Below are positions 1-5,760 of a DNA stretch of 6,487 nucleotides, in pieces. The DNA comes from Candidatus Galligastranaerophilus intestinigallinarum (lineage in GTDB: Bacteria > Cyanobacteriota > Vampirovibrionia > Gastranaerophilales > Gastranaerophilaceae). Numbering within the stretch: the stretch's first letter is position 1; every line of letters starts with the position of its first letter. The position numbers were made by a program, and so were the translations under genes. The notes under the pieces were generated by a model. It was not told the origin of the DNA and made no database searches. It was given only the letters and a program-made list of their open reading frames with translations. Location of the stretch: assembly GCA_018715855.1 (NCBI GenBank), contig DVKW01000147.1, positions 1-6,487 of the forward strand. Direction: 5' to 3'.

Positions 1-7
1 AAAGGAG
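1..7 (+). promoter_or_regulatory. Shine-Dalgarno site of the first small gene
   Basis: AAAGGAG is a near-perfect ribosome binding site, followed after 7 nt by a GTG codon. It decides that the first small gene starts with GTG at position 15. The next ATG nearby, at 20, is in another frame and is closed at once by TGA. The promoter must lie left of the window. Confidence 0.8.
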
Positions 8-14
8 TAAGCTC

Positions 15-284
15 GTGCATGAAGTGATTTCTGCAAACATCAAAAGAATACAAAAGTTTTTAGGGTTCACGAAGAACTATTTCATTCGCCACAACCCGAT
101 AAAAGCTATGATTGACGGCACGGTTGCCTCAATTAAAGATATTCTTACGATTAGAAAAAAGCAGAAGTTGGTGAAATACAGGCTTAATTATCAGATAGGC
201 AAGCTGAAACAAATGGAAAAACTGATTGCGGCAAACAACGATCACGTTTTTCTAAGAGGTAGAAAATTTAACGAAACGAGATAA
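15..284 (+). CDS. Small, strongly basic protein of unknown function
   Basis: I do not recognise this 89-residue protein. It starts with GTG behind a strong Shine-Dalgarno site, which supports it being a real gene. It has about 20 Lys/Arg against 6 Asp/Glu, a net charge near +14, and no Trp or Cys. No signal peptide or membrane segment is visible. Residues 1-24 look like an amphipathic helix with aromatic residues (F15, F18, Y22, F23). Residues 38-72 look like a second helix rich in Lys, Leu and Ile (RKKQKLVKYRL at 47-57), and the tail is polar. Such a charge could fit binding to nucleic acid, to membrane lipid, or to an acidic partner, but the sequence does not decide between these. It lies 3 nt before the next small gene, so the two are probably co-transcribed and translationally coupled. 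It may be the tail of a longer operon to the left. Confidence 0.7.
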   Translation: MHEVISANIKRIQKFLGFTKNYFIRHNPIKAMIDGTVASIKDILTIRKKQKLVKYRLNYQIGKLKQMEKLIAANNDHVFLRGRKFNETR

Positions 285-287
285 TCA

Positions 288-611
288 ATGGGTCTTTTAA
301 TTGCCATAGCAAGAAAAGTACAATTGAATAGCCAAAGGTTCGCTTATGAACATAAGCTGATGGTAATAAACCGTGCTAAATCAGACTTAGCAGGAAAAAT
401 TTCTGATTATCAGATGTCGCAAAATGATTATGAAGCAGACAGCCCTGAAGCTAAAACCCTGCAGCAAAGAATTGAAAGGCTTAATCAGGTTGATAAAAGG
501 TTAGATGAGCAATTAACCAAAATTCAAACACAATTGCAATTAATTGAAGCTGAATATGGTTCTTGCGATCAGATGATTCAATCTAATATTCAAAGAATTT
601 ATGCCGCTTAG
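288..611 (+). CDS. Small coiled-coil protein of unknown function
   Basis: This is a 107-residue protein that I do not recognise. Its composition is balanced, with about 14 basic and 14 acidic residues, and it has no Trp. Residues 1-45 form a predicted helix with a hydrophobic N-terminus (MGLLIAIARKV). A short acidic break with a proline follows (DYEADSPEA, 47-55), then a long helix to the end. The second helix shows a regular 4-3 heptad pattern: L58, I62, L65, then D69 as an outlier, L72, L76, I79, L83, I86. This is the expected shape of a helical hairpin or an oligomerising coiled coil. There is one Cys, at 93. The ATG lies 3 nt after the stop of the basic protein, with only a weak GAG upstream, so translation is probably coupled. 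Its stop codon overlaps the stop of the convergent GerMN gene. It could be a small structural, chaperone or secretion-associated protein, but nothing in the window shows which. Confidence 0.72.
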   Translation: MGLLIAIARKVQLNSQRFAYEHKLMVINRAKSDLAGKISDYQMSQNDYEADSPEAKTLQQRIERLNQVDKRLDEQLTKIQTQLQLIEAEYGSCDQMIQSNIQRIYAA

Positions 612-1168
612 AACTTAAGGGTTTCTTCATTTAAAGGCTGTTCTACATAAATGCCTTCGCCGCCCAAATATTCAATTTTTTTGCCTTCGATATAAAGGTA
701 AACGGGCTTATTTTCAGCGTATGCATTAACCGTTTTAACCAATTGCAAAAGCCTTGCTTGAATTGATTGTGCGCCGCCGCCGCCTTCAAATTCTTTTGAT
801 AAATTTAGGGCAATTTTGTCTCCGTCATCTTTAAGAGATAAAAGCTTTGTGCCTTGTGGAATTTCTGTGTATGCACCTTGAAGCCTTTCTTCTCTTTTAG
901 AGCCTTTCATAAGTTCAGTTAGTGCATTTTGAAGAGTGTTAATTTCTGCTTTTCTTTTAACTAAAACGGGTTTATTATCGGCATTTATAAGGCAAATTGT
1001 AACTTCAGGCTCATTTATGGGCTTTTGTTTTGTTTCAACCGTTTTATTAATTGAAGTGTTGTTCGGTTTTAGGGTTGGAGAATAGCTTTCCTTGCCAATA
1101 AAGGCGTAAATAAAATAAACTGCGCATATAATAAAAGTTACGATAAATGTTTTTATGAATGTATTCAT
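608..1168 (-). CDS. Membrane-anchored GerMN-domain protein
   Basis: This 186-residue protein has one N-terminal hydrophobic segment (about residues 4-24, with Lys6 before it). It works either as a signal anchor or as an uncleaved signal peptide, so the rest should lie outside the cytoplasmic membrane. A polar Thr/Asn/Lys linker (25-52) leads into a GerMN domain at about 55-180. The visible family hallmarks are a helix NALTELMKGS (81-90), EIPQGTKLLSL (102-112), IALNLSKEF (119-127), a Gly-rich turn, RLLQLVKTV (139-147), YIEGKKIEYLGGEGI (159-173) and EQP (176-178). GerMN domains occur in the spore germination protein GerM and in many envelope proteins of non-sporulating bacteria; their molecular role is poorly defined. 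The Gly129-132 run is encoded by four GGC codons (773-784), an oddly GC-rich patch. The ATG lies 5 nt past the truB stop, with no clear Shine-Dalgarno site, so expression probably depends on truB translation. The domain call is secure; the function is not. Confidence 0.88.
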   Translation of the reverse strand: MNTFIKTFIVTFIICAVYFIYAFIGKESYSPTLKPNNTSINKTVETKQKPINEPEVTICLINADNKPVLVKRKAEINTLQNALTELMKGSKREERLQGAYTEIPQGTKLLSLKDDGDKIALNLSKEFEGGGGAQSIQARLLQLVKTVNAYAENKPVYLYIEGKKIEYLGGEGIYVEQPLNEETLKF

Positions 1169-1173
1169 ACAAT

Positions 1174-2037
1174 TTAGCCCAAATTAAAAAACTTTTCTAC
1201 CTTAATTATATTATCTGATAAAACCCCTATTGATACAAGATGTTTTTTATATGAAAGTTTGATATGAGTGTTATTTTTGTTTAAATTTACTTTAATTTTA
1301 ACTCCGTTTTTAATTAAATTAAATTCTTCATCATCTAATTCATATTCGGCCAAGTTTATTGCAAAAAGCGGGTTTATACCGTTTTTTTCAAGGTCAACAT
1401 CTTCAATTTTAACGCTGTTTTTTAGTTCAAAATTCCCTGCTTTTGTTCTTATAAGTTCTGTTAAATAAGCATCCGTTCCTAAACTTTTTGCAATATCAGA
1501 GGCAAGAGTTCTTATATATGTGCCTTTTGAACATTTTACTTTTATTTTTGCAATATTTTCTTTAAAATCCAAAAGTTCTATATCATAAATTTCAACTTCT
1601 CTTTCAGGAATTTCTATTTCTTTTTCAGGGTTTTTTCTTGCAATGTCGCATAGTTTTTGCCCATTAACCTTAATTGCGGAATATTTTGGCGGTGTTTGTT
1701 TAATTTTGCCTTTAAATTTTTCAATTGCTTTTTTAATTTCATCTTTTGAAAATTTTTTATAAGGCAGTTCTTTAATTTCGCCTTCTGTATCAAGCGTGGT
1801 TGATGAATAACAAAATTTGGCCGTTGCAATATATTCTTTATTGGAATCAAGATATTCTATTAACCTTGTTGCATTTCCCACCGCAACTTGCATAACCCCT
1901 TCTGCAAACGGGTCTAGGGTTCCTGAATGGCCGATTTTTTTAATACTCAGTTTTTTTCTCAATTTATAAATAACATCAAATGACGTTATTCCCTTTGGTT
2001 TATATATATTTAAAAAACAAAAAGGTATATTTTCCAT
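1174..2037 (-). CDS. truB: tRNA pseudouridine(55) synthase TruB
   Basis: TruB isomerises uridine 55 in the T-loop of elongator tRNAs to pseudouridine, and in E. coli also acts as a tRNA folding chaperone. The 287-residue length is normal for the bacterial family. Visible motifs in order: the opening KPKGITSFDVI (13-23); the catalytic loop HSGTLDPFAEGV (37-48), with Asp42 as the nucleophilic aspartate; KEY (67-69), where Tyr69 matches the stacking active-site tyrosine; PPKYSAIKVNGQ (116-127); and KGTYIRTLASDIA (171-183), with Arg176 as the conserved active-site arginine. The C-terminal part, from about 229 (EYELDDEEFNLIKNG), fits the PUA-like RNA-binding domain. The ATG lies 7 nt behind the rbfA stop. 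The stretch before it is T-rich and lacks a good Shine-Dalgarno site, suggesting coupling to rbfA. All key residues are present, so it should be active. Confidence 0.97.
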   Translation of the reverse strand: MENIPFCFLNIYKPKGITSFDVIYKLRKKLSIKKIGHSGTLDPFAEGVMQVAVGNATRLIEYLDSNKEYIATAKFCYSSTTLDTEGEIKELPYKKFSKDEIKKAIEKFKGKIKQTPPKYSAIKVNGQKLCDIARKNPEKEIEIPEREVEIYDIELLDFKENIAKIKVKCSKGTYIRTLASDIAKSLGTDAYLTELIRTKAGNFELKNSVKIEDVDLEKNGINPLFAINLAEYELDDEEFNLIKNGVKIKVNLNKNNTHIKLSYKKHLVSIGVLSDNIIKVEKFFNLG

Positions 2038-2044
2038 AAAAAAA

Positions 2045-2398
2045 TTAAAGTTCGCCTTTTGAAATTTTATCTATTAAATCTGTAATTCTGGCGCCCCTTT
2101 CAAGAGATTCATCCAAAATAAAGTTTAACTCGGGCGTTAAACGAAGCCTTACCCTTTTTCCCACTTCATATCTTATTTTTGGGGTATTTTTCTTGATTGC
2201 TTCAATGGTTTCTTCTTTTTTGTCGGCATCATCTGTAAGCACGCTGTAGAAAACTTTTGCATAAGAATTATCATGAGAAACTTCAACATCTGTAATTGAA
2301 ACAAGGCCTGAAATTTTCGGGTCTTTAATTTCTTTTAATAAAATATCAGAAATTTCTTTCATGAGGGTTTTTCTGACACGTTCGTTTCTTAAGCTCAT
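2045..2398 (-). CDS. rbfA: 30S ribosome-binding factor RbfA
   Basis: RbfA is a small single-domain KH-type RNA-binding protein. It binds immature 30S subunits near the 5' end of 16S rRNA helices and helps late maturation, and is best known from cold adaptation in E. coli. The 117 residues match the usual family length. Recognisable blocks are RNERVRKTLMKEISDILLKE (4-23), IKDPKISGLVSITDVEVSHD (24-43), AKVFYSVL (47-54), a helix with charged residues around 60-70, IRYEVGKRVRLRLTPELNF (75-93) and the family ending LDESLERGARITDLI (95-109). The start is fixed by an AAGGAT Shine-Dalgarno site 6 nt upstream. It lies between infB (18 nt) and truB (7 nt), the standard order of this translation module in many bacteria. 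Nothing is missing or unusual in it. Confidence 0.97.
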   Translation of the reverse strand: MSLRNERVRKTLMKEISDILLKEIKDPKISGLVSITDVEVSHDNSYAKVFYSVLTDDADKKEETIEAIKKNTPKIRYEVGKRVRLRLTPELNFILDESLERGARITDLIDKISKGEL

Positions 2399-2404
2399 AA
2401 AAAA

Positions 2405-2410
2405 ATCCTT
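2405..2410 (-). promoter_or_regulatory. Shine-Dalgarno site of rbfA
   Basis: On the minus strand this reads AAGGAT, 6 nt before the rbfA ATG and inside the 18-nt gap after the infB stop. It is the clearest ribosome binding site within the infB-rbfA-truB-GerMN run. It suggests rbfA initiates on its own, while truB and the GerMN gene lean on coupling. Confidence 0.7.
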
Positions 2411-2416
2411 ATAAAA

Positions 2417-4957
2417 CTATTCTAAGCTGCTTCTTTCGATTTCTTTTGTGGTTGAAACTTGGATTATATCGCCAACTTCAATATCGTTGAATTTAAAGAA
2501 GGAAATGCCGCATTCAAAGCCTGTTGCAACTTCTTTAACGTCATCTTTAAACCTTTTTAATTGGTCAATTTCGCCTTCAAAAATTTCTTTACCGTCTCTT
2601 ATAACAACAGCATGTTTAGAGCGAACAATTTTACCTTCTGTTACGTAGCAGCCTGCAATTCTTGTTGTTTTGCCGATTGTGAAAATTTGCCTTACTTCGG
2701 CTTTGCCAAGTTCAACTTCTTCTATAACAGGGGATAACAGTGAAAGCATTGTTTTTTCGATATCTTCTAAAACTTGGTAGATGATATCATATTTTTTAAT
2801 TTTTACGCCTTCTTTTTCGGCTGCAACAATGGCGTTAGCATCTTCTTTAACAGTAAAGCCTAAAATTATTGCATTTGAAGCGGAAGCTAACATAACGTCT
2901 GCTTCTGAAATGTCGCCAACGCCAACGTGAATAATTTTCGGAACAATTTTGGATGATTTTACGTTTTGAATAGCTTGAGAAACAGCTTCGGCAGAACCAT
3001 TGGTGTTTGCTTTGATAATTAAATTTAAGTTAATTATTTCATCATTGCTCAAGGTTTCTTTTGTAACGTGAGAAACAGCCATAGCTTCTAACCTTGTAAG
3101 TCTTTCTTTTTGTTTTCTTTCATTTACAATCTGTTTCATTTCACGTTCGTTTTTAACGGCTTCTAATCTGTCGCCTGCTTGCGGAACTTCATTTAAGCCT
3201 AAAATTTCAACAGGGGTTGAAGGGCCTGCTGATTTAACTCTTCTTCCGGAGTCATCAATTAAAGCTCTTGCCTTGCCGCCAACAGAACCCACAACAACGC
3301 TGTCTCCCACATGGAGTGTTCCTTGCTGCACAAGAATGTGTGCAACGGGGCCTTTGCCTTTGTCTAAGTTTGCTTCAATAACAATACCCATAGCAGGGCA
3401 ATCTTCAACGGCTTTTAATTCTTGCATATCTGCAACAAGCAAGATATATTCTAAAAGTTCATCTATACCTTTGCCTTGAAGAGCAGAAACAGGCACTGCA
3501 ATTGTATCACCGCCCCAAGCTTCAGGAACAAGACCGTATTCTGTTAATTGTTGTAAAACCTTATCGGGGTTTGCATCAGGTTTATCGATTTTATTAACCG
3601 CAACAATAATTGGAACACCTGCTGATTTAGCATGGTTAATTGCTTCAATTGTTTGCGGCATAACACCGTCATCTGCAGCAACAACCAAAATTGCAATATC
3701 GGTTGATTGAGCGCCTCTTGCTCTCATTTGAGTGAAGGCTTCGTGGCCCGGGGTGTCAATGAAAACAATTTTTCTATCACCAAGCCAAACGGTATATGCA
3801 CCAATGCTTTGAGTAATGCCGCCAACTTCGGTTGATACAATTTTATGTTTTGAAGCACGGATGCTATCTAATAAAGTTGTTTTACCATGGTCAACATGGC
3901 CCATAATTGTAACAACGGGGGCACGTTTTACAATTTTGCTTTCATCTGCATTTTCTAATATTTTAGAAAATTCTTCTTTTTCAATTTCTTCTTCAATGTA
4001 TGAATCAAGGTCTTCATCTAAGACTTCGATTTCATAGTTTTGTGCAACTTTTTTAGCTGTTTCAACATCTATGGGTGAATTAACCGTAACCAAAATACCT
4101 TGCATCATAAGGAATTTAATGATATCTGCAGGAGTTTTTTTGATTTTATCCGATAATTCATTAATTGTCATCGGGCGGTTAATTACAACTTGTGTAACAT
4201 CTTCCACCTGTGCTGTTGTTTGTGTGTGTTTTTTGTGTTTTTGTTGAACTGCTTTTTCTAAACTTATTCTTTCTTGTTCTTCTTCTTTATTTTTATATTG
4301 TTTGTCTTTTTTCTTTTTCTTGCCTCTTAAGCCTTGGTTTTGGTATATATCCTGTGAAATCATGTGTCTGACTACAGGCTGTTTTGCAGAAGAATCTTTT
4401 TGGCCTTGTTTTTCTTTCGGCTTTTTATCTTCTTTTTTGTCTTCTTGTTTCTTTTGTTCTTCTTCAACTTTTGGTTTTTTTGCAAAATTCTTTTTAATCA
4501 TTGAAGGAACATCCGGCATTCTTTCAAATTCCGGCTTTTTAACAACTTCAACTTCTTTTTTAACAGGCGTTTCTGTTTGTTTTTGAACCTTTTGAGAGCT
4601 TGGAGCAGGGCGAACTATTTCCAATTTAGATTTCATTTTGGGTTGTTCAATGATTTTAACGGTTTCAACCTTTGGCTCAGCTTTTTCCGCAACTTTTGGC
4701 TGTTGTGCCTTTTCTTCTTCTTTTGCTTCTTCCGCTGCCTCAACTTTTGGTTTATCTTTTGCTTTTTTAACAATAAAAGCTTTTGGTTTTACTTTTTTTT
4801 CTTCTTTTTTGCCTAAAAGCTGCCTTATTTTTGTTGCAGTGTCAGGCGTAACTGCGGCGCTGTGCGATTTAAATGTAATGCCAAGTTCGGCTTCGGCCTT
4901 TGCCATAAGCTCTTTTGGTGCTAATTTTAATTCGTCTGCTAATTCGTATACTCTCAT
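2417..4957 (-). CDS. infB: Translation initiation factor IF-2
   Basis: IF2 is the GTPase that delivers fMet-tRNA to the 30S subunit and promotes 50S joining. The 846 residues are within the normal range. Domains in order: an N-terminal IF2 helical module (1-50, RVYELADELKLAPKELM); a long Lys/Glu/Pro-rich disordered linker (51 to about 258) with a lysine run at 213-217; a second IF2 N-type module (about 259-313, MTINELSDKIKKTPADIIKF); the G domain (about 346-515); then domains II, III and the C-terminal fMet-tRNA-binding domain (about 743-838). GTPase motifs are intact: G1 GHVDHGKT (353-360), G2 GGITQ (379-383), G3 DTPGH (401-405) with the catalytic histidine, G4 NKID (455-458), and G5 SAL (491-493). 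The start is set by the conserved RVYELA opening. The nearest purine-rich site (AGGAA) is 14 nt upstream, which is long. It is followed by rbfA and truB as usual, but no nusA or ylxR precedes it. No clear internal start for a shorter IF2 form was seen. Confidence 0.98.
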   Translation of the reverse strand: MRVYELADELKLAPKELMAKAEAELGITFKSHSAAVTPDTATKIRQLLGKKEEKKVKPKAFIVKKAKDKPKVEAAEEAKEEEKAQQPKVAEKAEPKVETVKIIEQPKMKSKLEIVRPAPSSQKVQKQTETPVKKEVEVVKKPEFERMPDVPSMIKKNFAKKPKVEEEQKKQEDKKEDKKPKEKQGQKDSSAKQPVVRHMISQDIYQNQGLRGKKKKKDKQYKNKEEEQERISLEKAVQQKHKKHTQTTAQVEDVTQVVINRPMTINELSDKIKKTPADIIKFLMMQGILVTVNSPIDVETAKKVAQNYEIEVLDEDLDSYIEEEIEKEEFSKILENADESKIVKRAPVVTIMGHVDHGKTTLLDSIRASKHKIVSTEVGGITQSIGAYTVWLGDRKIVFIDTPGHEAFTQMRARGAQSTDIAILVVAADDGVMPQTIEAINHAKSAGVPIIVAVNKIDKPDANPDKVLQQLTEYGLVPEAWGGDTIAVPVSALQGKGIDELLEYILLVADMQELKAVEDCPAMGIVIEANLDKGKGPVAHILVQQGTLHVGDSVVVGSVGGKARALIDDSGRRVKSAGPSTPVEILGLNEVPQAGDRLEAVKNEREMKQIVNERKQKERLTRLEAMAVSHVTKETLSNDEIINLNLIIKANTNGSAEAVSQAIQNVKSSKIVPKIIHVGVGDISEADVMLASASNAIILGFTVKEDANAIVAAEKEGVKIKKYDIIYQVLEDIEKTMLSLLSPVIEEVELGKAEVRQIFTIGKTTRIAGCYVTEGKIVRSKHAVVIRDGKEIFEGEIDQLKRFKDDVKEVATGFECGISFFKFNDIEVGDIIQVSTTKEIERSSLE

Positions 4958-5035
4958 TTTGCTTGTTTTTATTCCTTTTAAAATAAATTTAACACAAGCA
5001 TAAAAATTAGTATAGTTTTTAAATTTTGTTTATAT
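4958..5035 (-). promoter_or_regulatory. infB leader with possible promoter and inverted repeat
   Basis: This 78-nt AT-rich gap between mgtC and infB is the only sizeable spacer in the minus-strand run. Reading on the minus strand it holds TATACT at 5014-5009, one mismatch from the sigma-70 -10 consensus, but no convincing -35 box at the right distance. An inverted repeat follows: GCTTGT (4999-4994) and ACAAGC (4966-4961), extendable by one T-A pair. Its loop of about 27 nt contains the AGGAA ribosome binding site (4976-4972). The 3' arm ends 3 nt before the infB ATG. A stem here could hinder initiation or simply be chance in AT-rich DNA. No GC-rich hairpin with a T-run is present, so mgtC has no obvious intrinsic terminator and read-through into infB is possible. 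Confidence 0.4.
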
Positions 5036-5758
5036 TTAATCTGAAATTTCCTGTACTTCAATTTTATTTATATATGGGGTTTCTTTAAAAATATTATTAA
5101 TTGTAACTAAATTTTTTCTTGTTGTTACGGTTAATTTAATTACAAATTCATTATCAGAACCTATTTTTTTCTCAAATTTTGTTATATTTTTAAAATTGCT
5201 GTCTATTATTTTATTCACACAATCTGCATCTTCAATGTCGCAAGATATATTTATTTTAATATTTCTGTATTTTTTTAAGTAATCCGATAAGAATTTTTTT
5301 TCAAATTGCCTTATTAAAATTAAGACAAAAAGTGTTGATAGCGTTGCAAAAAGCGCAATTGAAAACAGCCCGCAGCCGCATGCCATGCCAATTGCTGCTG
5401 CAACCCAAAGCGTTGCTGCCGTTGTTATGCCTAAAATATTGGAACCGTTTCTCATAATTGTTCCGGCACCAATAAAACCAATACCTGTAATTATTTGAGC
5501 ACCAATTCTTGCAGGGTCATTTACGCCTGAAATACCTTCTGTTACGTGCATTTTAAAACCATAAATTGAAAGCAGGGTAAAAACGCATGCGCCAACACAA
5601 ACCAAAATGTGAGTTCTAAGGCCTGCAACTTTTCCCGTTAATTCTCTTTCAATGCCAAGCATTGCCGCAAAGAATATGGCTGCTGTCATTCTTAATATTA
5701 TTGTTATATAAAATTCCGAATTTTGAAAAATTTCATTAAATATGCTATTTTCAGGCAT
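5036..5758 (-). CDS. MgtC/SapB-family membrane protein
   Basis: This 240-residue inner-membrane protein belongs to the MgtC/SapB family. Signature blocks are MLGIERELTGKVAGLRTHIL (33-52), DPARIGAQIITGIGFIGAGT (81-100), and LGITTAATLWVAAAIGMACG (109-128). About four to five membrane segments fit residues 16-35, 48-66, 86-104, 111-127 and 130-150. The C-terminal 90 residues are soluble, charged, and fit the ACT-like domain seen in family members. In Salmonella, MgtC supports growth at low magnesium and in macrophages and modulates the F1Fo ATP synthase. Most homologues in other bacteria have no proven role, so the family name should not be read as magnesium transport. The ATG is supported by GGAAG 6 nt upstream and lies 2 nt after the stop of the ABC permease gene, implying co-transcription with a transporter. 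No Mg-responsive leader is visible, since there is no leader. Confidence 0.93.
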   Translation of the reverse strand: MPENSIFNEIFQNSEFYITIILRMTAAIFFAAMLGIERELTGKVAGLRTHILVCVGACVFTLLSIYGFKMHVTEGISGVNDPARIGAQIITGIGFIGAGTIMRNGSNILGITTAATLWVAAAIGMACGCGLFSIALFATLSTLFVLILIRQFEKKFLSDYLKKYRNIKINISCDIEDADCVNKIIDSNFKNITKFEKKIGSDNEFVIKLTVTTRKNLVTINNIFKETPYINKIEVQEISD

Positions 5759-5760
5759 TT

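Noticed and set aside
288..611. Possible WXG100/ESX-type secreted protein
   Set aside because: Size and helix-turn-helix shape fit, but there is no Trp at all and therefore no WXG motif, and no ESX partner genes are in the window.
607..619. Small inverted repeat CTTA...TAAG at the convergent gene junction
   Set aside because: A four-pair AT-rich stem with no following T-run cannot be supported as a terminator.
773..784. (GCC)4 microsatellite
   Set aside because: Four GGC codons encode the Gly129-132 run of the GerMN protein. Four units is too short to call phase variation, and a Gly-rich turn is expected at this place in the domain.
1121..1168. Lipoprotein signal in the GerMN protein around Cys15
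   Set aside because: The residues before Cys15 (TFII) do not make a lipobox, which needs small residues at -1 and usually -2. A plain membrane anchor fits better.
1614..1850. Minus-strand open frame inside truB
   Set aside because: It lies in another frame within a fully conserved truB and its product resembles no protein family; it is a shadow of AT-rich codons.
4302..5003. Plus-strand open frames rich in Phe and Ser opposite the infB linker
   Set aside because: They are the complement of the Lys/Glu-rich IF2 linker, where AAA/GAA codons read backward as TTT/TTC. They have low-complexity products and no family features.
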